Below are positions 51,404 through 59,196 of a DNA stretch of 64,000 bases, in pieces (position 1 is the stretch's first letter; each line of letters begins with the position of its first letter). The DNA is from CAYRJD01 sp964424585 (lineage in GTDB: Bacteria; Actinomycetota; Acidimicrobiia; Acidimicrobiales; Poriferisodalaceae): assembly GCA_964424585.1 (NCBI GenBank), contig CAYRJD010000081.1:14114-78113 (forward strand), read 5' to 3'. The position numbers and the translations under genes are program-made. The notes below the pieces were generated by a model. The model worked only from the letters and a program-made list of their open reading frames with translations, did no database searches and had not been told where the DNA came from.

Positions 51404-53704
51404 CGGCTGCTGAGGTCGGCTGAGCGCTTGGCCTCCGGGCACAGCGTTTAGCTGGACGTACTCGCGCGCCGGCAAGCGGACTTCGCCTTCGATGTCGGCG
51501 CGCGGCAGCCACTCGAGCTGACGCGGGAACCACCAGTTGGTGTCGCCCAGCAGCTTCATCGTGGCGGGCACCAAGATCATGCGGACGATCGACGCGTCGA
51601 CGAAGATCGCGGTCGCCAGGCCGAGGCCCATCATCTTGATGATCGGGTCGTCGTTGATGACGAAGCCGAAGAACACCGAAATCATGATCAGCGCGGCAGA
51701 GGTGATGACCCGCGCCGTCGTCGCGAGCCCGGCGGTGACGCTGGCGGAGTTGTCGCCGCTCATCACGTACTCCTCCTTGACGCGGCTGAGCAGGAACACC
51801 TCGTAGTCCATCGACAGGCCGAACAGCACGGCAAACATGAACATCGGCAAGAACGAGATGATCGGAATGGGCTCGGCGAGACCGATGAGGTCTTTACCCC
51901 AACCCCACTGAAACACCGCGACCAGCACGCCGTAGGCGGCGCCGATCGACAAGAGGTTCAAGATGGCTGCCTTGATCGGCACGACGACGCTGCGGAACAG
52001 CAACGTGAGCAGCACGATGCTCAGCACGATGACCGCGCCGATGAACCACGGCAGTCGCTCACCCAGCCGGTCGGCGAGGTCGCTGGTGGCAGCCGTCGAA
52101 CCGCCGATGTGCGCGGCGCTCGGGTCGGCGAGCACCGTCGGGAAGATGTCTGACCTCAAGTGCTTGACGATCTCGATGGTCTCCGCGTCTTGCGGGCTGG
52201 TCGTCGGGTAGGCGATGATCTGCGATGCCACGCCGTTCGGTGAGTCGAGCGGGTCGAGCACGCGGGCGACGCGCGGGTCAGCGCCGATGACGTCAGCCAG
52301 CTGTGCCACCTCGCTGCCGGTGGCCAGCGAGCGGTCGACGACGATCAAGAGCGGGCCGCTGAAGCCGGGTCCGAAGCCTTCCTCTATTAGGTCGTACGCC
52401 TCGCGGGTGTTCGACTCGGGCGGGTCGTTGCCGTGGTCGGGGAAGCCGAGCTGCATCCAGAGCAGGGGCGCGGTCAAGAAGACGAGCAGCGCCGTCGCCG
52501 CGGTCGCGTAGAGCCACGCGAACTTCGACACGTGGCTGCCCCACGCTTGCCAGCGCGCGCTAACGGTCACCTTCGCGCTGGCGTGCGCGGCGCCGGGGCC
52601 GACCTCGGGCAAGCCGTTGGCGTCGAACTCGCGCAGTCGCGCCTTGTTGTCTCGTCGCGCTCGGCGCGAGTTGACGCGGTCGCCCGCGAGGCCCAACAGC
52701 GCAGGCAGCACAGTGATCGACGCCAGCACCATCACCGCGACGATGACCGACACCGACACGCCGGCACCGGTGAGGAACGGCATGCGGATGAGCGCCATGC
52801 CGAGGATCGCGACGACGACCGTGCCGCCCGCGAAGATGACCGACAACCCGGCGGTCGCGACCGCTCGGCCGGCCGCGTCGTGCTTGGTCAGCCCATCGCC
52901 GAGGCCCTCTCTGAAGCGTGTCAGCACGAACAGCGCGTAGTCGATGCCGACGCCCAACCCGATCATCGTCGCCATGATCACCACGAAGGTGGGCACCGTG
53001 AACGGCAGCGCGACGAGCCCGATCACGCCGGCCACCCCGAACGCCAGTCCGAAGAGCGCGACCACCAGCGGCAAGCTCATCGCGACGAGGCTGCCGAACG
53101 CGACGAGCAGCACGACGATGGCGACGCCGATGCCGATCATCTCTCCTGGGCCGGTCTCGGGTTCTTCGCCCCAGTCGTATAGGTCGCCGCCCGCGACGAC
53201 GCTCAGCGCGCCGCCATTGCTCGCGTTGAACTTTGCGATCAGATCATCCAGGCTCTTGACGATCTCGATGTACTCGTTGACCTCCTCGCCGTTGACGTCC
53301 GCAGAGTCGAGCACGCCGACCTGAAGCAAGCCGATCTCGCCGCCGCCGTCGCTCGGGTTGGCTCCGACCTGTAGGTGTTGGACGTCAGAGGCGAACGGCC
53401 AGCCCTCCAACGTCAACCGCAGGTTGTCAACCGCGCTGTCTTGTGCCGGGCTGTTGAGGGTGGTGCCAGCAGGCGTCTCGATCACGACCTGGGCGGCGAT
53501 GCCCGAGCTGTCTGTCCAGGCCTCTTGTAGCAGCAGGAGAGCTTCGTAGCTGTCGAGCCCAGGCGTGGCGAAGTCGTCGCTCAGCTCGCCGCCGACCGCG
53601 CTGTTTAGCCCAATGACCACGATGACGACGACCAGCCACGCTCCGAGCGTGCGCCACGGGTGCGTAGCACACGCGCGACCCAGTTTGTATAGGTGTTTCG
53701 GCAT
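51377..53704 (-). CDS. MMPL/RND-type membrane transporter
   Basis: 775 aa from ATG 53704. It has the MMPL layout: helix 1, a large outside loop (about 40-190), helices 2-6 with IGLGVGIDYALFVLTRFREGL, a cytoplasmic spacer, a second outside loop (starting LGFPDHGNDPPESNTREAYD) and helices 8-12 with FGLSMDYEVFLLSRVKEEYV. These conserved Asp-Tyr pairs are the proton-relay sites. In actinobacteria such proteins export lipids or drugs; the cargo here is unknown. Confidence 0.92.
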   Translation of the reverse strand: MPKHLYKLGRACATHPWRTLGAWLVVVIVVIGLNSAVGGELSDDFATPGLDSYEALLLLQEAWTDSSGIAAQVVIETPAGTTLNSPAQDSAVDNLRLTLEGWPFASDVQHLQVGANPSDGGGEIGLLQVGVLDSADVNGEEVNEYIEIVKSLDDLIAKFNASNGGALSVVAGGDLYDWGEEPETGPGEMIGIGVAIVVLLVAFGSLVAMSLPLVVALFGLAFGVAGVIGLVALPFTVPTFVVIMATMIGLGVGIDYALFVLTRFREGLGDGLTKHDAAGRAVATAGLSVIFAGGTVVVAILGMALIRMPFLTGAGVSVSVIVAVMVLASITVLPALLGLAGDRVNSRRARRDNKARLREFDANGLPEVGPGAAHASAKVTVSARWQAWGSHVSKFAWLYATAATALLVFLTAPLLWMQLGFPDHGNDPPESNTREAYDLIEEGFGPGFSGPLLIVVDRSLATGSEVAQLADVIGADPRVARVLDPLDSPNGVASQIIAYPTTSPQDAETIEIVKHLRSDIFPTVLADPSAAHIGGSTAATSDLADRLGERLPWFIGAVIVLSIVLLTLLFRSVVVPIKAAILNLLSIGAAYGVLVAVFQWGWGKDLIGLAEPIPIISFLPMFMFAVLFGLSMDYEVFLLSRVKEEYVMSGDNSASVTAGLATTARVITSAALIMISVFFGFVINDDPIIKMMGLGLATAIFVDASIVRMILVPATMKLLGDTNWWFPRQLEWLPRADIEGEVRLPAREYVQLNAVPGGQALSRPQQPSEVGAGDD

Positions 53705-53767
53705 TCGGTAAGTATGCCGCCGCGCCTGCACCTCACTTATCGCCAGCCGTACCCTGCGCGGCTAGCT

Positions 53768-55240
53768 GTGAGCATTCACCTCTACGACACGCTGAGCCGA
53801 ACCAAGCGCGCCTTCCGCCCGCGCCGAGCTGGCGAGGTGTCGATGTACGTGTGCGGGCCGACGGTCTACGACGTGCCGCATCTGGGGCACGGACGCACCG
53901 CGCTGACCTACGACATCATCCGGCGCTACTTCACCTGGCGTGGCTACGACGTCACGGTCGTTTCCAACGTGACCGACATCGACGACAAGATCATCGCTCG
54001 CGCGGTTGAGATTGACAGCAGCGAAGCAGAGTTGGCGGCGAAATACACGGCCGCGTACGACCACGAGATGTTGCGTCTGGGCATCATCGCGCCAGACGTA
54101 CAGCCGCACGCGACCGAAGCGGTCGATGAGATGGTGGCGATCATCGCCAAGCTCATCGACGCCGGCGCGGCGTACGTGGTGCCCGAACGTGGTGTCTACT
54201 TCGCGGTGGAGCGAGTGACCGGCTACGGGCGGCTGGCGGGCCGCAGCATCGACCAGCTGCTGGCCGATGCCGGCAGCAGAGTTGACCTGGACGAAGCCAA
54301 GCGCTCGCCGTTGGATTTTGCGCTGTGGAAGGCGGCCAAGCCGAACGAGCCGTCGTGGCCGACGCCGTGGGGCGCGGGGCGGCCCGGCTGGCACACCGAG
54401 TGCGTGGCGATGTCGATGGGTGCGCTGGGCGCGGGCTTCGACATTCACGGCGGTGGCGACGACCTCGTATTTCCGCACCACCAGAACGAGTGGGCGCAGG
54501 TCACCGCGCTGGGGGAGGAGTTTGCGCGCTACTGGGTGCACAGCGCGATGGTGAACGTCGCAGGCAAGAAGATGGCGAAGTCGGAGGGCAACTTCACGAA
54601 CCTGTGCGATGCCATCGACCACGCCGGCGCGCTTGCGCTGCGGATGGCGGTGGCGCAGACCCACTATCGCAACACGATGGAGATGGGTGCTGACGCGCTC
54701 ACCGCGGCAGGGAACGCGATCGGACGTTTGACGAACTTCGCACAGAGAGCGTCGAGGCGCGTCGATCCTTCGACGTTGGACGGGTTCGCCAGCCAGCAAG
54801 TCGCGCAAGCCGAGCTGACGGGTGAGCCTGCGGAGCTGCTGGCGCAGTTCACCGAAGCGATGGACGACGACTTCGGCACGCCCACCGCGATTGACGTCGG
54901 GTTTGGGGCAGTGCGGGCCGCGAACGCGGCGCTGGAGACCAGCGCGTCGTCCGTCGCTAGCTCGGCCGACGCGGCGCACTTCGCCGGAATGGTCGGCGCT
55001 GCCGCAACGGTGTTCGGCACGCTCGGCTTGCCGCTGCGGTCGCTCGTGCCCGACCCCGCGGCGGGCGATGAAGTGCTAGTTGACGGCGTCTCGGTCGACG
55101 ACTGGTTGCAGCGTCGTCGCGACCTGCGCGCGAGCGGCGACTACGCGGCTGCCGACGCCGTGCGCGACCAGTTAGCCGATGCGGGCGTGGTGATCAAAGA
55201 CTTGCCCGACGGCACCTCAACGTGGTCGAGGCATCAGTAG
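53768..55240 (+). CDS. cysS: Cysteinyl-tRNA synthetase
   Basis: 490 aa from GTG 53768 (MSIHLYDTLSRTKRAFRP). Class I motifs: CGPTVYDVPHLGHGR (HIGH box and first Zn Cys), HTECVAMS and HGGGDDLVFPHHQNE (Zn ligands), KMAKSEGN (KMSKS). C-terminal DALR and anticodon domains are present. The motif set fits CysS in preference to the mycothiol ligase MshC, which is shorter. Confidence 0.93.
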   Translation: MSIHLYDTLSRTKRAFRPRRAGEVSMYVCGPTVYDVPHLGHGRTALTYDIIRRYFTWRGYDVTVVSNVTDIDDKIIARAVEIDSSEAELAAKYTAAYDHEMLRLGIIAPDVQPHATEAVDEMVAIIAKLIDAGAAYVVPERGVYFAVERVTGYGRLAGRSIDQLLADAGSRVDLDEAKRSPLDFALWKAAKPNEPSWPTPWGAGRPGWHTECVAMSMGALGAGFDIHGGGDDLVFPHHQNEWAQVTALGEEFARYWVHSAMVNVAGKKMAKSEGNFTNLCDAIDHAGALALRMAVAQTHYRNTMEMGADALTAAGNAIGRLTNFAQRASRRVDPSTLDGFASQQVAQAELTGEPAELLAQFTEAMDDDFGTPTAIDVGFGAVRAANAALETSASSVASSADAAHFAGMVGAAATVFGTLGLPLRSLVPDPAAGDEVLVDGVSVDDWLQRRRDLRASGDYAAADAVRDQLADAGVVIKDLPDGTSTWSRHQ

Positions 55241-55248
55241 CCAACGCG

Positions 55249-56082
55249 CTAGTAGCCGTGACGCTTCGCCCAGTCGTCGATCAGCCACCCCGCGATTGAC
55301 ATGCCGCCCCGCGGGCACGGCGGCAGGTCGTTCGGCGTGAACCAGTCGGCCTCGACGATCTCGGCCGGGTCGATTTCGATCTCGCCAGACTCCCACTGGC
55401 AGCGGAACCCGCACATCAAAGAGTGCGGAAACGGCCACGGCTGGCTGCCGAAGTAGCTGACGTCGCGCACGGCGACGCTTACCTCTTCCTTTACTTCGCG
55501 AGCGACGGCGTCTTCCAAGCTCTCACCTGGCTCAACGAACCCAGCCAGCGCGCTGAAGAAGCGGCCCGGAAACTGCGTGCCCCACGCCAGCAACGCGTGC
55601 TCGTCGCGCTCGACCAGCACGATCATCGCCGGGCTGAGCCGCGGGAACGCGAGGTGTCCGCAGTTGGGGCACTTGCGGCCGCGGTCTGCTTCGACGCTGT
55701 GGGTCGCGGTGGCGCAGCGTCCGCAGTAGCGGTGTGTGCGCTCGTAGTTGACGATCTGCTCGGCGCGACCTGCGACGACCCAGTGCTCGTCGGGTATGCG
55801 GCCGAACAGCTTGCGCAGCGGCACCGGCTCGAGGTCGCCTTCGTCGGGCGAGGGTTGCGCGCGGCCTTCGTGGTCGTGCGCCGCGGCCATGTCGATGGCC
55901 CACACGGGTGCTCCGTCGAGCACGCCCAGAAACGAGCGCGACGAGCCTTCTACTGGGCACACGCCACTACGCAGCAGGCCGCCGCCAGGCTCGGTGAACA
56001 CGACGCCTGCTCGCACCGGGATCCAAATCTGCTCGCGCTCCTGCTCGGCGCCGCTCGGCGGGGTTGTCAGCAGCTCAAACAT
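55249..56082 (-). CDS. nudC: NADH pyrophosphatase NudC
   Basis: A protein of 277 aa. It has an N-terminal domain, a zinc ribbon (YCGRCATATHS ... KCPNCGH), the Nudix box GFVEPGESLEDAVAREVKEE and the NudC-specific SQPWPFPHSLM. It cleaves NAD(H) and can remove NAD caps from RNA. It lies between cysS (convergent) and the LexA-like gene (15 nt downstream of it on the same strand). Confidence 0.93.
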   Translation of the reverse strand: MFELLTTPPSGAEQEREQIWIPVRAGVVFTEPGGGLLRSGVCPVEGSSRSFLGVLDGAPVWAIDMAAAHDHEGRAQPSPDEGDLEPVPLRKLFGRIPDEHWVVAGRAEQIVNYERTHRYCGRCATATHSVEADRGRKCPNCGHLAFPRLSPAMIVLVERDEHALLAWGTQFPGRFFSALAGFVEPGESLEDAVAREVKEEVSVAVRDVSYFGSQPWPFPHSLMCGFRCQWESGEIEIDPAEIVEADWFTPNDLPPCPRGGMSIAGWLIDDWAKRHGY

Positions 56083-56097
56083 CGCGCTCGCCTTGCG

Positions 56098-56820
56098 TCA
56101 CAGCTTGCGCAGCACGGCCACGACCTTGCCGTAGACGGTCACCTCGTCGGCGCGTCGTACGACGACCGGCAGGTCGCTGTTGGCGGGTTCGAGCGCGACG
56201 GTGTCGCCGTGGCGTCGAAAGCGTCTCACGGTGGCGGCGTCTTCGCCGATGCCAGCGACGACGAGGTCGCCGAGTTCGGCGGTGCGTTGCCGTTTCGTCA
56301 CGACGTAGTCGTATCGGTCGATGCCGACGTCGGCCATGGAGTCGTCGCCCATGCGCAGCATGAACAGATCGCCGCTGCCGACCAACTGCTCGGGCAGCGG
56401 CAGCACGTCGATGCGCTGATGCTCTTCGGCGCGGCCGCTGAGCGGTGCCGTGGCGGCGACGGTCGTCTCGGCGAGCAGGGGCACGTGGGTGGGCTGGTGC
56501 CAGCGGGCGCGGACACCGGTTTGAGGATCGAACGCGGGCCTGAGCAGGCGCGGAGCGTCGGCGTCGCGCTCTAGCCAGCCGCCGTCAATCAGCTGGTCGA
56601 TGTGGTACTGGGCCGACGACGGACTACTCCAGCCGACGTGGTCGCCGACCTCGCGCACCGACGGGCCGGTGCCGCTGCTGGCGAACTTGTCCGCGACGAA
56701 CCGCAGCACGCGCTGCTGGCGTTCAGACAGCTCGTCGAGAGTTGCGGGCGCCTCGTCTTCCGTGTGGCGACGCACGAACTCGAACTTACCTCCTTGTTGA
56801 GTGTTGCCGACCTTCGGCAT
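56098..56820 (-). CDS. lexA: LexA-like repressor lacking self-cleavage residues
   Basis: A protein of 240 aa. The LexA-type winged helix (LSERQQRVLRFVADKFASSG ... SVREVGDHVGWSSPSSAQYH) is followed by an S24-like domain. The nucleophile Ser161 is present (RMGDDSMADVGI), but the catalytic Lys is Arg199 (DAATVRRFRR where LexA has TVKxF), and the Ala-Gly scissile bond is Ala-Thr (TVAATAPL). It should therefore not cleave itself under RecA, as an SOS LexA would. A TACGTT -10 ends 7 nt before ATG, with the shared A-tract/ACTC element upstream. It could be a competence-linked repressor; whether the genome has a second, normal lexA is unknown. Confidence 0.82.
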   Translation of the reverse strand: MPKVGNTQQGGKFEFVRRHTEDEAPATLDELSERQQRVLRFVADKFASSGTGPSVREVGDHVGWSSPSSAQYHIDQLIDGGWLERDADAPRLLRPAFDPQTGVRARWHQPTHVPLLAETTVAATAPLSGRAEEHQRIDVLPLPEQLVGSGDLFMLRMGDDSMADVGIDRYDYVVTKRQRTAELGDLVVAGIGEDAATVRRFRRHGDTVALEPANSDLPVVVRRADEVTVYGKVVAVLRKL

Positions 56821-56827
56821 GTCTCGA

Positions 56828-56869
56828 ACGTAGAGGGAGATGCGTCGAGTTATTTCGGAGTTTTTTCTC
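56828..56869 (-). promoter_or_regulatory. LexA-like gene promoter with A-tract/ACTC element
   Basis: On the minus strand AGAAAAAACTC (56869-56859), CG, AAATAA, 17 nt, -10 TACGTT (56833-56828), 7 nt, ATG 56820. The element overlaps the last codons of the RibD-like gene upstream. Confidence 0.65.
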
Positions 56870-57710
56870 GACGCACATATCGCAGGAACAACAGGTCGCG
56901 AGCTTGAGCTACTTGCGCGAGGGCGAACGTCGTGAGGTCGATCGGCTCATCGCTGCTCACGATGCCTCCGGCGTCGCCCGCTACGACGACCGAAGCGACG
57001 GTGAGGTTCACCTCGTCGACCGCTCTGGTCGCGAACAGGTGTCCGTTCAGCGTGGGGCCGCCTTCGCAGAGCACCACCGACGCTCCTGAGGCGTTCAGCG
57101 TTCGCAGCACACTCGACAACTCGACGCCGGGGTTGCCGCTTGAGCTTGCCGTGCGGTCTGCGGCGCAGGCGTCGACGCCGACGACTTCGGCGCGTCCGTC
57201 GGCCGCGGCTCGCGCCGCGGCGACGTGTCGCGTCTCACAAAACACGAGCGGCGCGGGGTCGTCATCGCCCGCTGACGAACTGAAGGTCGCTGCGTCGAAG
57301 TCGAGCTGTCCGCGGGCGCTGACGATGGCGAGCCGAGGCCCAGCGCGCGGCGAGGCGTCTGGACGGCGCGCCGCCGTGGGACGTCGGTAGCCCTCCAGCT
57401 CGACGGTGCGTCTGCCCACCAGCAGCACGTCGGCTTCACGTCGCAGAGCGACGAGCATCTCGGTGTCAACGTTTGGCTCGCGAGACGTAGATGGCGCAGC
57501 GCCACCGGCAGCTGCGCTGGCGGTGAGACCTCCCGAACGCCCGTCAACCGAGGCGGCTCCGTCGATGCTCGAAACCATGTTCAGCATTAGCCACGGGCGG
57601 TTCACACCGATGCCTCGCCGTCGGCGCTCGTTTAGCCACAGCTCGCGGTTTGCCCGCGCAGCCGTGGCGGCGGTCACAGAGGTCGGCGGCCCTGGCAGCA
57701 CCCGCAGCAC
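56850..57710 (-). CDS. RibD C-terminal-like pyrimidine reductase family protein
   Basis: 286 aa with the DHFR-like fold of RibD_C: LMLNMVSSIDGAASVDGRSG, LRREADVLLVGRRTVELEGY, ASGASVVLCEGGPTLNGHLF. It uses NADPH or F420-like cofactors on riboflavin-type or related substrates. No deaminase domain and no other rib genes are nearby, so a stand-alone reductase is likely. The final codons (REKTPK-stop) overlap the promoter element of the LexA-like gene. Confidence 0.8.
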   Translation of the reverse strand: MLRVLPGPPTSVTAATAARANRELWLNERRRRGIGVNRPWLMLNMVSSIDGAASVDGRSGGLTASAAAGGAAPSTSREPNVDTEMLVALRREADVLLVGRRTVELEGYRRPTAARRPDASPRAGPRLAIVSARGQLDFDAATFSSSAGDDDPAPLVFCETRHVAAARAAADGRAEVVGVDACAADRTASSSGNPGVELSSVLRTLNASGASVVLCEGGPTLNGHLFATRAVDEVNLTVASVVVAGDAGGIVSSDEPIDLTTFALAQVAQARDLLFLRYVRREKTPK

Positions 57711-57809
57711 GGCCAGTCAGTCTGCCTCAACGTGGCTGCGTTACCCTGAGCCGAACCAGCGTGCGTCCCGTGCGCCCACCAACAGCCGTCGCCTGCATCG
57801 GAGCACCCA

Positions 57810-59165
57810 CTGAGCCGTCGCATCGAAGTAGAACTGACCAGCACGCGCGAAGACGGCACGTGGACGTGGCGGGCGGCTGGCGCGAAGCAGCCGAAGGGCG
57901 AGATCGAAGCGAGCGTCGTGCCCGCTGGTGCCGTCGTCGGCGACGTCCTTCGAGTGGAGGCCGACTTTGAGGTCGACGGCATCTTCATCACGAAGGTGCT
58001 GCCCGCGAAGCACCGCTCGGGTCGTGCCGAGCCGGAACGCATCGAGCTGATCAGCGTCGTGCCGGCCGATGGCGGGGTCACCACCAGGTTGGCGAAGAGC
58101 GACAAGCGGGCCAAGAGAGAAAAGAGGGCCACCTCGCAGCGCGACGGACGCAAGAAGAGCGAGAAGGGCCGAGACAGAGCCAAGCGAGACCGACGAGATG
58201 ACCCTCGCGGCGACGCTGGCCGTGACGCTGACGGCAAGCGTCGTGATGCCGACGCAGATCGCGGCGGGACGAAGCGCGACGCTCAACGCAAGCAGCGACG
58301 TCGTGACGATCACAAGCCGCCACCGCCGCCGCGACCTCGTGCCAAGCGGCTCCGGCCAAAGCGCAAGCACCGCGACGCGTACGTGAAGTCGCTGCCTCCA
58401 GAGCAGCAGGCAATCGCGGAGGTGCTGCGGCGCGGAGGTTTGGCCGCGCTGCGCGAGCAGCTGAACAGCGGTGCGACCTCGGTCAAGAAGAAGACGTCTG
58501 ACGGCCAAGCCGCGTCTGGCGACGAGGCCGAGCCAGCGTCGTTCGGGTCAGGCAACAAAGATGAGCTGCTGGCGCTCGCTGAGAAGCTGCTCAAGGACCT
58601 CCAGCGCGCCGAGTGGCGCGACCGCGCCGACGCCGCGCTGGGCGGCCCCGACGACCTCGACCTGCGCGACCTGCGCAGCGTGCTGGTGGCCGCCGACGAT
58701 CACGCGCGAGACGCCGAGACGCGCGAGATCGCCGAGCGTCTCCGCGTGAAGCTCAACGACGGAGTCGAGGCCACCCAGCTCGCCTGGCACGACGAGCTGC
58801 GAGCGCTGCTGAAAGATGGCCGTGTGGTGCGGGCGCTCAACGTGTCGAGCCACAACCCCAAAGCGGGCGCGCCGCTGCCGCCGGAGATCGCCCGCGACCT
58901 GACGGCGCAAACCAACAGCGCGCTCGGCGCGGGCGTGAGCGAGCGGCGGCTGAGCACCGTGCTGGAGGCCGCGTCGTTTTCGCCCATCCGCCCTTACGTG
59001 GTGGTGGCTAGTCCGCCGGAGAAGCCAGGCGAAGAGTTGCTGGCCACCGCACGCAAGATCGCCCGGCGCATGCCCGAGGTGGCTGCGAGCTTGGGCGTGA
59101 CGCCGAGCGCCGAGGTCGTCGAGCCGAGCGCCGATACCACAACCGACAGCGAGCACGTCGGCTAG
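57810..59165 (+). CDS. Highly charged protein of unknown function, probable CTG start
   Basis: About 451 aa. The N-terminal beta-rich domain (VELTSTREDGTWTWRAAGAK ... VVGDVLRVEADFEVDGIFIT) looks like a small OB/TRAM-like fold. A long Lys/Arg/Asp linker follows (about 95-185), then a helical domain (PEQQAIAEVLRRGGLAALRE ... RVVRALNVSSHNPK ... FSPIRPYVVVASPPE). The N-terminal domain begins upstream of the first GTG (57918), and the only start-like codon is CTG 57810, so the start is tentative. It may bind nucleic acid, by charge and fold. It lies 31 nt before the topoisomerase pair. Confidence 0.65.
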   Translation: MSRRIEVELTSTREDGTWTWRAAGAKQPKGEIEASVVPAGAVVGDVLRVEADFEVDGIFITKVLPAKHRSGRAEPERIELISVVPADGGVTTRLAKSDKRAKREKRATSQRDGRKKSEKGRDRAKRDRRDDPRGDAGRDADGKRRDADADRGGTKRDAQRKQRRRDDHKPPPPPRPRAKRLRPKRKHRDAYVKSLPPEQQAIAEVLRRGGLAALREQLNSGATSVKKKTSDGQAASGDEAEPASFGSGNKDELLALAEKLLKDLQRAEWRDRADAALGGPDDLDLRDLRSVLVAADDHARDAETREIAERLRVKLNDGVEATQLAWHDELRALLKDGRVVRALNVSSHNPKAGAPLPPEIARDLTAQTNSALGAGVSERRLSTVLEAASFSPIRPYVVVASPPEKPGEELLATARKIARRMPEVAASLGVTPSAEVVEPSADTTTDSEHVG

Positions 59166-59196
59166 CCAAGCTCTCGGTCGCACAGATGTCAGGGTG

